Positions 45,742 through 55,374 are shown, counted from the first letter of the stretch. The stretch: 64,000 nt of DNA from Bradyrhizobium sp. WBOS07 (GCF_024585165.1 NZ_CP029008.1:6653501-6717500), one strand, 5' to 3'. Notes: generated from the sequence alone by a model not told the origin. Made by a program: numbers and translations.

Positions 45742-46920
45742 TTGATACCCTTCCTGGATCTGAAAGCCCAATACCGTCAAATCAAGCCGGACATCGATGC
45801 CGCGGTGGCCAGAGTGGTCAGCAGCGGACACTTCGTGCTCGGGCCGGAGGTGACGGCCTTCGAGCGCCGCTTTGCGGAATATTGCCGGACCTCGCATTGC
45901 CTTGCGGTCAATAGTGGGACGTCGGCGCTTCATCTTGCACTGCTGGCCGCGGGCGTTGGACCGGGTGATGAAGTGATCACGGTCTCCATGACGTTCGTGG
46001 CAACCACCGCGGCCATTCTCTACAGCGGCGCCAAACCCGTCTTTGTCGACGTTGATCCGGTCACGTGGACGATGGATCCTGGTCTGATCGAGGCAGCGAT
46101 AACACCGCGAACCAAGGCCATCCTGCCGGTTCATCTCCATGGGCTGATGGCCGAGATGGATTCCATAATGTCGATCGCGCGGCGTCATGGTCTGGTCGTC
46201 ATCGAGGACGCCGCGCAGGCACACGGCGCCGAATACCGGGGGCGGCGTGCTGGTTCGATCGGAGATCTGGGGTGCTTCAGCTTTTATCCCGGTAAGAATC
46301 TCGGGGCCTTCGGCGAGGGTGGGGCGGTTGTAACTGATCAGCCTGAATTCGCTCGCCGCGTGTCACTACTGCGGGACTGGGGACAGGAGGCGAAGTACGA
46401 CCACGTCATTGCCGGATACAATTATCGCATGGATGAGATCCAGAGCGCGGTACTGAATGTCAAGCTGGACTACATCGAGCGCTGGACCGAGGCCCGCCGC
46501 TCGCTGGCAGAACGATACAACGAACTGCTGTCTGAGCTCCCATTCGCGCGTCCTCAGCCGCCCCGGCACTCCCGCCACGTGTATCACGTTTATTCTGTCA
46601 GACTGCAACGGCGCGACGAAGCCTTGGCCATATTGCGGGACGCCGGCATCGGCGCTGGGATTCACTATCCCATCCCAGTGCATCTGCAAAAAGCCTATGC
46701 AGAACTCGGTTGTCGGGCCGGCGATCTGCCGGTAACTGAGAATCTTGCGAACGAGTTTCTCTCCCTTCCCATCTATCCGGAGTTGCTGCCGGACGGGGCG
46801 GCCGCAGTTGTCTCCACTTTGAGGAACGCCGGAGCATTGCGACCCACACAGGCCGTCAACAACCGATCGTTGCATTCACAAAACATCTTAACGAGTTCCT
46901 GCAACAGGAGGGCGTCTTGA
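45742..46920 (+). CDS. DegT/DnrJ/EryC1-family aminotransferase (WbpE-like)
   Basis: A 392-residue PLP enzyme starting MIPFLDLKAQYRQIKPDI from TTG 45742. Family motifs: GPEVTAFERRFAEY, NSGTSALHLAL, DAAQAHGAEY, the lysine in CFSFYPGKNLGAFGEGGAV, and AGYNYRMDEIQSAVL. The DLKAQY start is that of WbpE/WlbC, which aminate the 3-keto group made by the Gfo/Idh/MocA enzyme. It ends in overlap with the following epimerase TTG start. The last ~25 residues are unusually polar. Confidence 0.9.
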   Translation: MIPFLDLKAQYRQIKPDIDAAVARVVSSGHFVLGPEVTAFERRFAEYCRTSHCLAVNSGTSALHLALLAAGVGPGDEVITVSMTFVATTAAILYSGAKPVFVDVDPVTWTMDPGLIEAAITPRTKAILPVHLHGLMAEMDSIMSIARRHGLVVIEDAAQAHGAEYRGRRAGSIGDLGCFSFYPGKNLGAFGEGGAVVTDQPEFARRVSLLRDWGQEAKYDHVIAGYNYRMDEIQSAVLNVKLDYIERWTEARRSLAERYNELLSELPFARPQPPRHSRHVYHVYSVRLQRRDEALAILRDAGIGAGIHYPIPVHLQKAYAELGCRAGDLPVTENLANEFLSLPIYPELLPDGAAAVVSTLRNAGALRPTQAVNNRSLHSQNILTSSCNRRAS

Positions 46921-47918
46921 TTGAGCTCAAGGGGAAGCGTGTTCTCGTCACCGGCGGAGCAGGATTCATCGGCTCCCACATCGTTGATCTGCTCTGCGAT
47001 GAGGGGTGTATTGAGATCGTTGCCCTCGACAATATGGTGAGAGGCCGACCGGAAAATCTCCGGCGCGCGCTCGGACGCGGGCCGGTGAGACTGGTTCATG
47101 GCGACATACGCGATCGCAAGTTGATGGAAGCCTTGGTGAAGGCTGCTGACATCGTGTTTCACCAGGCCGCGCTGCGCATCACGCATTGCGCGGCGGAGCC
47201 GCGCCTGGCCAAGGAGGTCATGGTTGACGCCACCTATGATCTCCTTGAGCTGTGTATCAAGCACGACATCGAAAAAATCATCGCAGCGTCCTCGGCATCC
47301 GTCTATGGCATGGCAGAGGAGTTTCCGACAACCGAGCGGCAAAATCCGTACAACAACCGGACTCTCTATGGAGCAGCCAAGGCCTTCAACGAAGGCTTGC
47401 TGCGCGCCTTCAATGACGTTTGCGGCCTTGATTACGTGGCATTTCGGTATTTCAACGTCTATGGCAGCCGGATGGATATCCACGGACGGTATACCGAGGT
47501 CTTGATCCGCTGGATGGAGCGGCTGGAGGCTGGATTACCCCCCGTAATCTTTGGTGACGGCTGTCAGACCATGGATTTCGTTCACGTCCGCGATGTCGCG
47601 CGCGCCAACATCCTAGCCGCCCGGGCAAAGATTACTGATGAGGTCTTCAACGTCGGAAGCGGTACTGAAACCAGCCTGACAGAATTGGCTACCGTGCTTG
47701 CGTCGGTGATGGGACGCCGCGGCTTGACACCCGAGTTCGCACCTGAGCGCTCGGTCAATCCGGTGCCGCGACGGCTGGCATCGACGGGAAAGGCGGAGCG
47801 TCTGCTGGGGTTCCGCGCCACGGTCTCGCTCGAGCAGGGGCTCGCCGATCTCGTGAAATGGTGGCGATCAGAACGCGATGTCGCTTCGGACCGTCAGCGG
47901 CAGGCAGCGGCATCGTGA
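46917..47918 (+). CDS. NAD-dependent sugar-nucleotide epimerase (SDR)
   Basis: A 333-residue extended SDR starting at TTG 46917, overlapping the previous stop, with a strong GGAGG ribosome site. It has [34 protein letters not shown] and the YGAAK catalytic pair. SSASVYG lacks the Asp-Glu of 4,6-dehydratases, so a 4-epimerase is more likely. The exact sugar is not readable. It is coupled to the aminotransferase genes on both sides. Confidence 0.85.
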   Translation: MIELKGKRVLVTGGAGFIGSHIVDLLCDEGCIEIVALDNMVRGRPENLRRALGRGPVRLVHGDIRDRKLMEALVKAADIVFHQAALRITHCAAEPRLAKEVMVDATYDLLELCIKHDIEKIIAASSASVYGMAEEFPTTERQNPYNNRTLYGAAKAFNEGLLRAFNDVCGLDYVAFRYFNVYGSRMDIHGRYTEVLIRWMERLEAGLPPVIFGDGCQTMDFVHVRDVARANILAARAKITDEVFNVGSGTETSLTELATVLASVMGRRGLTPEFAPERSVNPVPRRLASTGKAERLLGFRATVSLEQGLADLVKWWRSERDVASDRQRQAAAS

Positions 47919-49054
47919 TCCCGATCGCTATGCCGCTGCTCGCGGACGAAGAGGCCGATGCCGCGCGCGCCGTCGTACTGTCGGGCTGGGTCTCGCAAGG
48001 TCCGCAGGTAGCTGCGTTTGAGGAAGAGTTCGCCGCACTTGTCGGGGCCCAGCACGCCTGCGCGGTCGCGAATTGCACGACCGCCCTGCAGCTCGCCTTG
48101 GCCGCGCTGGGCGTCGGCAGCGGGGATGAGGTGATCACGGTCAGCCATTCCTTCATAGCAACGGCGAACGTGATCCGATATCAGGGCGCCACCCCTGTCT
48201 TTGTCGATATCGAGCCCGAGACATATAACTTGGATTGCAATCGGCTGGCAGAAGCGATCACCGAGCGCACACGCGCGATCATCGCGGTCCATCAGATGGG
48301 CATGCCGTGCGACATGGCCGCGCTCGTGGCCGTGGCGCGTCGCCACGGGATCGCCCTGATCGAGGATGCGGCCTGTGCCGCGGGATCGCAGATCTGCATG
48401 AACGGGCAATGGGAAGCGATCGGCAAGCCGCATGGAGACATTGCCTGCTTCTCCTTTCATCCACGAAAGGTGATCACAACAGGTGAGGGAGGGATGCTCA
48501 CCACGTCCGATCCCGAGCTCGATCGCAAGTTCAGGTTGCTACGTCAACACGGGATGAGCGTCCCGGATATTGTGCGTCACGGCTCGCAGCGTGTCATTTT
48601 CGAAGAGTACGTCCTCGTCGGCTATAACTATCGAATGACGGATATGCAGGCCGCGATCGGGCGCAAGCAGCTCGAGCGGCTTCCGCAACTGATTGCGCGC
48701 CGGCGCGCGCTGGCATCGCGTTACGACCAATTGATTGGGAATATAGAGGGGCTGCGGTTACCGTTCGAACCGGAGTGGGCGCGATCTAATTGGCAGAGCT
48801 ACTGTGTGCGCTTGCCCGATCGATTGGATCAGCGGGCAACGATGCAATCGCTGCTCGACCAGGGCATCGCTACGCGGAGAGGCATCATGTGCTCGCATCG
48901 CGAGCCGCCGTACGCGGAGGCGAAGCCGTGCCATGATCTACGACAATCCGAGCTTGCTCAGGATCACGCGATCCTGCTTCCACTTTATGCGCAGATGGGC
49001 TCAGCGGACCAGGAGCGTATCGCCGACGCGGTCAAGAATGAACTCGCCCGTTGA
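47915..49054 (+). CDS. second DegT/DnrJ/EryC1-family aminotransferase
   Basis: A 379-residue PLP enzyme; GTG 47915 overlaps the epimerase stop (GTGA). Motifs: MPLLADEEADAARAVVLSGW, NCTTALQLALAALGVG, the catalytic lysine in CFSFHPRKVITTGEGGML, and GYNYRMTDMQAAIG. It is of the PglE/PseC-like type that adds an amino group to a keto-sugar nucleotide, probably at C4. ATG 47858 would lie inside the epimerase. It suggests a second amino sugar in the product. Confidence 0.88.
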   Translation: MIPIAMPLLADEEADAARAVVLSGWVSQGPQVAAFEEEFAALVGAQHACAVANCTTALQLALAALGVGSGDEVITVSHSFIATANVIRYQGATPVFVDIEPETYNLDCNRLAEAITERTRAIIAVHQMGMPCDMAALVAVARRHGIALIEDAACAAGSQICMNGQWEAIGKPHGDIACFSFHPRKVITTGEGGMLTTSDPELDRKFRLLRQHGMSVPDIVRHGSQRVIFEEYVLVGYNYRMTDMQAAIGRKQLERLPQLIARRRALASRYDQLIGNIEGLRLPFEPEWARSNWQSYCVRLPDRLDQRATMQSLLDQGIATRRGIMCSHREPPYAEAKPCHDLRQSELAQDHAILLPLYAQMGSADQERIADAVKNELAR

Positions 49055-49074
49055 ACCTGGGCCATCGCGGCCGG

Positions 49075-50394
49075 TCAGGAATCGGTTTCCCGGGATACCT
49101 CACCTGCCGGATCCGGCGCCACTCTGACTGAACAAGGGGTGGTCGCTCTTGCGGACAGCACCTGGGAGATTCGCGCCCGATCATTATCGTCCTCCGCGGA
49201 AGCCAAACCCATCCAACGCTGATATTTTCGCTGTATCTTATAGCGGGCAAGGCTGGCAGCACATCGACCGGCATCTGTCAGTCGGCGCCCGCGCGCAATC
49301 TTGCCGCGCAGTGCGCGCAGATAGGTTTGCTCTATCGTCCTCGCCGCGTGTGCTAGGCTGAAGCGATTCTCCACCAGTCGTCGGCCGAAACTGCCAAGCT
49401 CCTGGCGAAGGGACGTTGAGACGAGAACGACCTCAAGAGCCGACCGAAGTGCATCGGGGCCGGCACCACGAGAGCCTCTTCCCAGCCCATACCAACCCTG
49501 CCGCAGGAATGTCGGCGCACTCTCAGGCGTCAACAGCTCACTGAACCCGTCCTCTCCAATGACCACTAGCGGCTTGCCAAAAGCCATGCCGCGCAGCGCC
49601 GAACCACCTTGGCCGATAATGACATCCGCGGCAGCATAGCCGGGCCGAGGATCGGACATCTCGCCCACCAATATGACGGCGGTCCGGCCGAGTAGCGCAT
49701 TGATTCTGGCCGCCCGCGCTTCGACGGTCGGGCGGGCCGGTCCATCACCTATGATCAATAACCGCACCGTAAGACCGTCGAGGTCCATTGCTCCGACGGC
49801 ATCACACGCCGAGAGCAGGCCCTCCAGTTTCAGGTTCGGCACCAGCCGGCAGACCATCGCAATGACGATCTCATCAGGTCCGATATTCTGAGCGACGCGA
49901 AAACTCGTGCCATCGAGGAGGGGATGGTCAGATTTCGTATCCACTGGCGGCTCGAGCAGGGTGACATCTTGATGTCCTGCAGCGACGGCAGCGCGGCGGA
50001 TCATCTCCGTGCCCACGGTCAGGGGGACACTGCGAGGTAGGAAAGAGGGGACGGACATCGACATGACCGTTCCCACCACGGCAGTTCGCGTCGATAGTCC
50101 AACGTTCAGAAAAGCCTCGACTATTGGGGGCCATTCGTGACCGTGCACCACGTCCACTCCGCCTCCGTTAACGATATTGCGGAGCATCTGGCTGACACGC
50201 GGCGAGGGGCGGGCTCGATGCCGGGGAATTTCGATGTGTTCGAGGCCCGTCTCTCTTACCCTGTCCATAAGAGGCCCGGTCTCCGACGCCACAGTGACCT
50301 GATGGCCGAGGTCTCGGACCGCCTCGGCAAGCTGGACTGCGTTGAGCTGCGATCCACCCAGTTCCATGGAATGCGGATAGACCAGCACCTTCAT
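49075..50394 (-). CDS. glycosyltransferase family 4
   Basis: A 439-residue GT-B enzyme. The N-terminal half has MELGGSQLNAVQLAEAVRDLG and DVVHGHEWPP; the C-terminal half has IVIAMVCRLVPNLKLEGLL and a loop GYAAADVIIGQGGSALRGMAFG, which stands in for the usual EPFGLVxLEAMAxG donor site, with the glutamates absent or shifted. The C-terminus adds about 60 basic residues (ARYKIQRKYQRWMG). It diverges from the next plus-strand gene and converges with the aminotransferase. Confidence 0.82.
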   Translation of the reverse strand: MKVLVYPHSMELGGSQLNAVQLAEAVRDLGHQVTVASETGPLMDRVRETGLEHIEIPRHRARPSPRVSQMLRNIVNGGGVDVVHGHEWPPIVEAFLNVGLSTRTAVVGTVMSMSVPSFLPRSVPLTVGTEMIRRAAVAAGHQDVTLLEPPVDTKSDHPLLDGTSFRVAQNIGPDEIVIAMVCRLVPNLKLEGLLSACDAVGAMDLDGLTVRLLIIGDGPARPTVEARAARINALLGRTAVILVGEMSDPRPGYAAADVIIGQGGSALRGMAFGKPLVVIGEDGFSELLTPESAPTFLRQGWYGLGRGSRGAGPDALRSALEVVLVSTSLRQELGSFGRRLVENRFSLAHAARTIEQTYLRALRGKIARGRRLTDAGRCAASLARYKIQRKYQRWMGLASAEDDNDRARISQVLSARATTPCSVRVAPDPAGEVSRETDS

Positions 50395-50530
50395 GCGAGA
50401 GGTTCTCCGAGTGTCGCGCCATAATAATCCAAAATTAAATCACAATAATCTCGACCAATCCAATTTTATTATATACTCTGCGCTTTATTAAATCTGGAAA
50501 TGGCTGGACGCCTCCACCGAGATCCCGGCA
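50395..50530. promoter_or_regulatory. AT-rich divergent promoter, GT4 / GT-methyltransferase fusion
   Basis: A 136-bp spacer. At 50424-50500 it is AT-rich (CCAAAATTAAATCACAATAA, TTTTATTATATACTCTGCG, TTTATTAAATCTGG). It matches the composition of the other locus promoters but has no perfect ATTTAAAT. Confidence 0.45.
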
Positions 50531-52090
50531 ATGAACGAGCATGCTGCCCAGCATTTGACGAGCTCAACCAGCGGTACCGCGGCCCGCGTGCTGGTCGCGA
50601 TTGCAAGCCATGGAACGTCGAATGACCGCTACCTCGAGCGGATCATTAGAGAGTACAGGTCGATGTCTTGCGCCATTGATATCGTGGTGTTGTCTAACAT
50701 CGACAAGGGCCCGACAGCCGGGGCGGAATGCATCGTTGGCATGCCAACCAAGGACCCATGGTCCCTGCCGTTCGCACACAAGAAACTCTTCGTGGAACGT
50801 CATGACCAGTACGATCTGTTCATCTATTCTGAAGACGATATTCTGATCACAGAGAAGAACATCCGTGCCTGGCTGGATGTAACGTCGGTTCTGCCTGAAG
50901 ACGAAGTAGCCGGGTTTCTGCGGGTTGAATTCGCTGAAGACGGCCAGCGCAATTACCCTGACATCCACGCTCACTTTCACTGGGATCCCTCATCGGTCAG
51001 ATGGCGCGGCGACTATATTCTGGCGCATTTTACCAACGAGCACGCCGCTTGCTTTGCTCTCACCCGGGAGCAGCTGGGCAAGGCGCTGCGTTCGGGCGGC
51101 TTCGACGTAGCTCCGCATCAGGGGAGGTATGATCTCGCCTGTTCGGCTGCCACGGATCCATACACCCAATGTGGTCTGAAGAAGCTGGTGCCAATCTCGC
51201 ACCTGGAGGATTTCACGGTCCATCACCTCACCAACCGGTATGTCGGCCGGATGGGGGTCGGGCTGGACGAACTTGGCAGGCAGAAGGAGATTCTGCTGGA
51301 GATCGCGCACGGCCGTCGCCTACCTTACTCGCTGCTTCCAACGGAGACGCGCCTTCGTCGCGCAAGGTTTTCCAAGAACTATTACGAATCCGAATCCGAG
51401 GAGTTGATCTCCCTCGTGCCGGCATCGGCGCGCAGCGTTCTCTCACTCGGTTGTGGCTCTGGCAGAACAGAAAGGCGGCTGCAAGCGCGAGGTCTGCATG
51501 TCGCGGCGATCCCTCTGGATCCGGTCATTGCGGCTGGGCCTGCCAGCGACGGGATTGAGATGATCTACGCCGATCTGGATAGCATCGATTCCGATCGCGG
51601 CGCCTACGATTGCATTCTCTGCCTCAACCTGTTGCATCTGGCTCCGGATCCGCGAAAGTTGCTTCGGAAGCTGCAGACGTTCATGCACGAGCAGTCGATA
51701 GCAGTGATCCAGATGCCCAACACGCTGTCCCCCAGGGGCATTCGTTCTTATCTCGGAGCGGGTCTCCAATCCGGGCGGCGCAGCGGCTACGACGCTGCCG
51801 GCGCTCATTTTGCTTCGGCGCGCAGGCTGGCGAGGTGGTGCACCGACGCGGGGTTGCGAATTGAGAAGATGTTCGGAATTCCAGCGGATCGTGACGATGG
51901 ATTGTTCGGCATGACTTCTAGGCTGAGCGCCTTCGCACCGGAATTCCTTTTGCTTGGCCTTGCGGCTTCGATCGTCGTCACCGCCTCGGGCGGGATGCCA
52001 AATGACGACGAGACGACCGTATTTGCTGGCCTTCAGGATCAGGGAGCCGAGATGGAGGGTCACCGTTTCGGTCAAAATGGACCGATTTAG
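50531..52090 (+). CDS. glycosyltransferase-like domain fused to SAM methyltransferase
   Basis: A 519-residue two-part protein. Residues ~15-280 resemble a GT-A-like domain with RVLVAIASHG, FIYSEDDILI (acidic metal site) and a DPYTQCGLKKLVPISHLEDF region. Residues ~285-450 are a class I methyltransferase: SVLSLGCGSGRTERRL (motif I), YDCILCLNLLHLAPDPRKLL (motif IV and following). The last ~70 residues have a hydrophobic segment (FLLLGLAASIVVTA). The fusion suggests that one protein adds and methylates a sugar, or caps the chain. No similar pair is adjacent. Confidence 0.72.
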   Translation: MNEHAAQHLTSSTSGTAARVLVAIASHGTSNDRYLERIIREYRSMSCAIDIVVLSNIDKGPTAGAECIVGMPTKDPWSLPFAHKKLFVERHDQYDLFIYSEDDILITEKNIRAWLDVTSVLPEDEVAGFLRVEFAEDGQRNYPDIHAHFHWDPSSVRWRGDYILAHFTNEHAACFALTREQLGKALRSGGFDVAPHQGRYDLACSAATDPYTQCGLKKLVPISHLEDFTVHHLTNRYVGRMGVGLDELGRQKEILLEIAHGRRLPYSLLPTETRLRRARFSKNYYESESEELISLVPASARSVLSLGCGSGRTERRLQARGLHVAAIPLDPVIAAGPASDGIEMIYADLDSIDSDRGAYDCILCLNLLHLAPDPRKLLRKLQTFMHEQSIAVIQMPNTLSPRGIRSYLGAGLQSGRRSGYDAAGAHFASARRLARWCTDAGLRIEKMFGIPADRDDGLFGMTSRLSAFAPEFLLLGLAASIVVTASGGMPNDDETTVFAGLQDQGAEMEGHRFGQNGPI

Positions 52091-52149
52091 TGCAGCTTAA
52101 CATTGAATGTATCCGATAAAATGACAGAAAATCACGAAACGAGAGATCG

Positions 52150-53319
52150 ATGATTCCGGTCAGGGCGACGACGATCGGTGATCGGCTGGCCGTCCTTTCG
52201 GCCCGAGGGCCCGGCTTTGATCAAATTCGACTTGCGGCCGCACTCGTGGTGGTTGGTCACCATGCTTGGTGGGGAGTGAACGACGTCCTTTATCGGTTCA
52301 GCGGTGGGTTCATCCAGCTTGGTTTATTTGCAGTCATCATCTTCTTTTGCGTCAGCGGCTTCCTGCTGGCGCCTGGCCTAGCCCGATCCGGCGATCTCAT
52401 CCGGTTCGGCGTAAACAGGGCGTTGCGCATTCTGCCTGCACTGTTCGTCGTCGTCATCACGTCCATGTTCGTGCTGGGGCCAGCCCTGACGACTTATTCC
52501 CTGGCAGAATACTTCGGTAGCGCCGAGCTATACTTGTATCTGAAGAACGTTCTCACCCTGATGTCTCACTACCTGCCCGGCGTGATGCGGCATGGACAGG
52601 AGGTGCAGGTCAATGGACCGCTATGGACGCTCAATGTCGAAGTCTGGTCATATGCGGTGCTGGCGGCGCTGAGCGTGGCCGGCTTTCTCCGCCGACGTGT
52701 GCTGACGGTGATCAGTTTCGCTCTGGTCTATCTCGCCTATGTTGGGCTGGCGCTCTCGCCATCGCTGCGTGCCGCCTGTCCGCAACGGCTCTTGGATTTC
52801 ATCGGTCTCTTCGTCTACTTCATCGCCGGTACGAACCTCTACCTCTACCGTCAAACTATCCCGTTCTCCGGAATCGGGGCCGCAGTCGCCTCGGGATTCG
52901 CGTTGATTGGTCTTGCCAGCGGGATGGGTGCGGTGGCGCTGCCGCTGTGTGTACCGTACGTCGTAGTCTATCTCGGGCTCTCCGAGGTCACCAGCCGAGT
53001 GCCACTCAAGCACGATCTGTCCTACGGGGTATACCTGATCCATTCACCGGTCATATTGGCATTCCTGACGTTCTTTGATCTCGCAACCGGCTTGTCGCTG
53101 GCCTTGCTAGCGGGATCGGTAACTCTCGTTCTGGCGTATGCCTCCTGGCGATTTGTCGAAGCGCCGGCGCTGAAGCAAAAGGCGTCGGTTTCGCGTTGGG
53201 TGTCGTCGCACATTGCACGCGCAGGCAGCGGACGACGCGCTGAGAGTCACCCGGCCGCGCACCTTCATGAGCGGAGCAAAAGTCTGACAGGAACAATTGG
53301 GGCCGGCGCAGCGGAGTGA
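52150..53319 (+). CDS. acyltransferase family 3 (OafA/ExoZ type)
   Basis: A 389-residue polytopic protein with about ten hydrophobic segments. The opening FDQIRLAAALVVVGHHAWW has the conserved histidine of the family, followed by FFCVSGFLLAPGLARSG and RILPALFVVV (arginine motif). It ends SYGVYLIHSPVI and a polar tail. Such enzymes move acetyl groups from the cytosol to polysaccharide on the periplasmic face. GAGAGA precedes ATG 52150. It is in the plus-strand set with the following GT2 gene. Confidence 0.88.
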   Translation: MIPVRATTIGDRLAVLSARGPGFDQIRLAAALVVVGHHAWWGVNDVLYRFSGGFIQLGLFAVIIFFCVSGFLLAPGLARSGDLIRFGVNRALRILPALFVVVITSMFVLGPALTTYSLAEYFGSAELYLYLKNVLTLMSHYLPGVMRHGQEVQVNGPLWTLNVEVWSYAVLAALSVAGFLRRRVLTVISFALVYLAYVGLALSPSLRAACPQRLLDFIGLFVYFIAGTNLYLYRQTIPFSGIGAAVASGFALIGLASGMGAVALPLCVPYVVVYLGLSEVTSRVPLKHDLSYGVYLIHSPVILAFLTFFDLATGLSLALLAGSVTLVLAYASWRFVEAPALKQKASVSRWVSSHIARAGSGRRAESHPAAHLHERSKSLTGTIGAGAAE

Positions 53320-53387
53320 AATGACACCAGCACCCGATCTCGGGCCGAAGCGATAGCGCGACGAGCGGCGAAAGGAGCGAAGCGGCT

Positions 53388-54392
53388 ATGTGCAGCGCAT
53401 ACCATGATGATGAACGTCAGGGAGTGGATCGGCAGCTGGATCTCTCCATCATTGTCGTGAGCTACAATACCCGCGAGATGACGCTCGACTGTTTGGCATC
53501 GATCGACGCGGAGACGGTGGCGGTGAGCTATGAGGTGATCGTCGTCGACAACAACTCTTCCGACCAGTCGGCTGCCGCAATTGCGCGCCAGTTTCCAGAC
53601 GTTAAGCTCTTTACCCTAGACAGTAATGTGGGCTTTGCGCGCGCCAATAATCTGGCTGCAAAACAGGCGCGGGGCCGACGATTGCTCCTACTCAATCCTG
53701 ACACCATTATTCTCGATCGCGCGATCGATCGTCTTTTGGAGTTCGCCGACGCGAATGCTTCCTTTCACGTCTGGGGCGGCCGCACTGTCTTTCCGGATGG
53801 CAGCCTCAATCGCACCTCGTGCTTTCGAAGAATCAGTCTGTGGAATTTGTTGTGCTTTGCGCTGGGGCTTACCTACTTCGGTCGTCGCAATCCGATTCTC
53901 AATTCCGAGGCCTATGGCGGTTGGGACCGAGATTCCTCGCGGCATGTCGACATCGTTACGGGGTGTTTTCTGCTGATCGACCGACCGCTGTGGGAGAGAC
54001 TCGGCGGGTTCGACCCCACCTTTTTCATGTACGGAGAGGAAGCGGACCTTTGCCATCGCGCACGATCGCTCGGTGCGCGGCCTGCGATCACGCCTGAGGC
54101 GACCATTGTCCACTATGGCGGAGCATCGGACGTCGTGCCCGTCGACAAAAGAGTGAAGGTGTTCAAGGGGAGAATTACCCTGATCAACCGCCACTTTGGC
54201 TGGCCCGCGCGGGCGATCGGGCAAGCGTTGCACCTGATCGTGCCGCTCACACGCTGGTACGGCTACAGGATGGCAGCCGCGTTGGCGCGCAATGCGGAAT
54301 GGCAGGAGAATGCGGTGTACTGGGAAGCCGTCTGGAGGCGTCGGCGAGAGTGGGTTGGCGGTTACGAGGTACAGAGAGCCGAACCGGCATGA
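53388..54392 (+). CDS. glycosyltransferase family 2 (rhamnosyltransferase-like)
   Basis: A 334-residue GT-A enzyme: DLSIIVVSYNTREMTLDCLASI, VIVVDNNSSDQSA, GFARANNLAAKQARGRRLLLLNPDT (the metal-binding loop as N-P-D), then GCFLLIDRPLWERLGGFDPTFFMYGEEADLC. These last motifs are common in rhamnosyltransferases, and rfbCBDA makes the donor. A hydrophobic segment near residue 285 suggests membrane contact. An AAAGGAG site precedes ATG 53388. Confidence 0.88.
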   Translation: MCSAYHDDERQGVDRQLDLSIIVVSYNTREMTLDCLASIDAETVAVSYEVIVVDNNSSDQSAAAIARQFPDVKLFTLDSNVGFARANNLAAKQARGRRLLLLNPDTIILDRAIDRLLEFADANASFHVWGGRTVFPDGSLNRTSCFRRISLWNLLCFALGLTYFGRRNPILNSEAYGGWDRDSSRHVDIVTGCFLLIDRPLWERLGGFDPTFFMYGEEADLCHRARSLGARPAITPEATIVHYGGASDVVPVDKRVKVFKGRITLINRHFGWPARAIGQALHLIVPLTRWYGYRMAAALARNAEWQENAVYWEAVWRRRREWVGGYEVQRAEPA

Positions 54393-54423
54393 GGGCGTGG
54401 GGGTGCGGCAGGTGAGAAGAACG

Positions 54424-55374
54424 ATGAGATTCAATAGCGCAGCGGGACCGTGGCGAGTGGCCGGAGAGCATGCGTTTGGGCGCAAGCGTGCTGGGAGCGA
54501 AATTGTGCTCTACGCTGCACGTATGGCAGCTGCGGTCGCAGCGCTCCAAATCCCGGCCGGTGTGGTAGCTGAACCGAATAACCCGTCAAAGCCGGCATTC
54601 GCCTCCGAATGGCCGGACGCAAGCAACACGGGGCCGCCTCGGGATCTCAAGCTGAAGCCATCAGGTCCGCTCACGATTGCCGTCGCCGGCACGACAATTT
54701 CGGGACTGGACATTCAGGGCGGCGTAACGGTCAACGCCGACAACGTGACGATCGAGACGTCCCGCATCTCGGCCAAAGCGTGGGCCGTCATCAAGATCGA
54801 TCCGCATCGGACAGGAATTGTCGTCAGGGATTGCTCGATCGACGGTCTGGGTGCCGGTCCCGATGGCAATGGAAACCAGGGCATCATGGGACAGGGCACG
54901 TTCCAACGTAACAATATCTTCAATGTCGAGAATGGGATCGTGCTGACCGGAAAGGACAATTTGATCGAAGGCAATTTCATTCACGATCTCAATGCCGGCG
55001 GGGCACCACACTACGACGGTATCCAGATCGATGGCGGCATCTCGGACACGGTCATCCGGCACAACACGATCATCAATTCGCACGGCGCGGCCGGCGCTAT
55101 CATGATCGACAATGAGTTTGGCCCGGTTTCCAATATCGTCATCGAAGGCAATCTTCTCGCCGGCGGCAGCTATACGATCTATTCGGACGGGAAGTTCAAC
55201 GACAATCCGATCTCGAATGTTTCAATCACCGACAATCACATCGGTTCCGGACAGTATGGGCCCACCCTGTTTCGGAAAAATCGGCCGACCTATCTTCGAA
55301 ATGCGACTGACGGCTGGCACCTGGTCCGCAATCTGAACTTTGGCAAAGTCGCGGCGCAGGAGGCAATCAGATGA
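54424..55374 (+). CDS. right-handed beta-helix protein
   Basis: A 316-residue protein from ATG 54424 with a hydrophobic segment (YAARMAAAVAALQIPAGVV, about residues 28-46) that may be a signal or anchor. The rest is a parallel beta-helix of pectate-lyase type: repeated rungs such as NVTIETSRIS, GIVVRDCSIDG, NNIFNVENGIVLTG, GNFIHDLNAGG and HYDGIQIDGG. It strongly resembles the gene at 58187-59375 (shared VENGIV, HYDGIQIDGG, MIDN-FGPVSN). It may be a polysaccharide lyase or epimerase, or a binding protein; no catalytic residue set is certain. Confidence 0.82.
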   Translation: MRFNSAAGPWRVAGEHAFGRKRAGSEIVLYAARMAAAVAALQIPAGVVAEPNNPSKPAFASEWPDASNTGPPRDLKLKPSGPLTIAVAGTTISGLDIQGGVTVNADNVTIETSRISAKAWAVIKIDPHRTGIVVRDCSIDGLGAGPDGNGNQGIMGQGTFQRNNIFNVENGIVLTGKDNLIEGNFIHDLNAGGAPHYDGIQIDGGISDTVIRHNTIINSHGAAGAIMIDNEFGPVSNIVIEGNLLAGGSYTIYSDGKFNDNPISNVSITDNHIGSGQYGPTLFRKNRPTYLRNATDGWHLVRNLNFGKVAAQEAIR

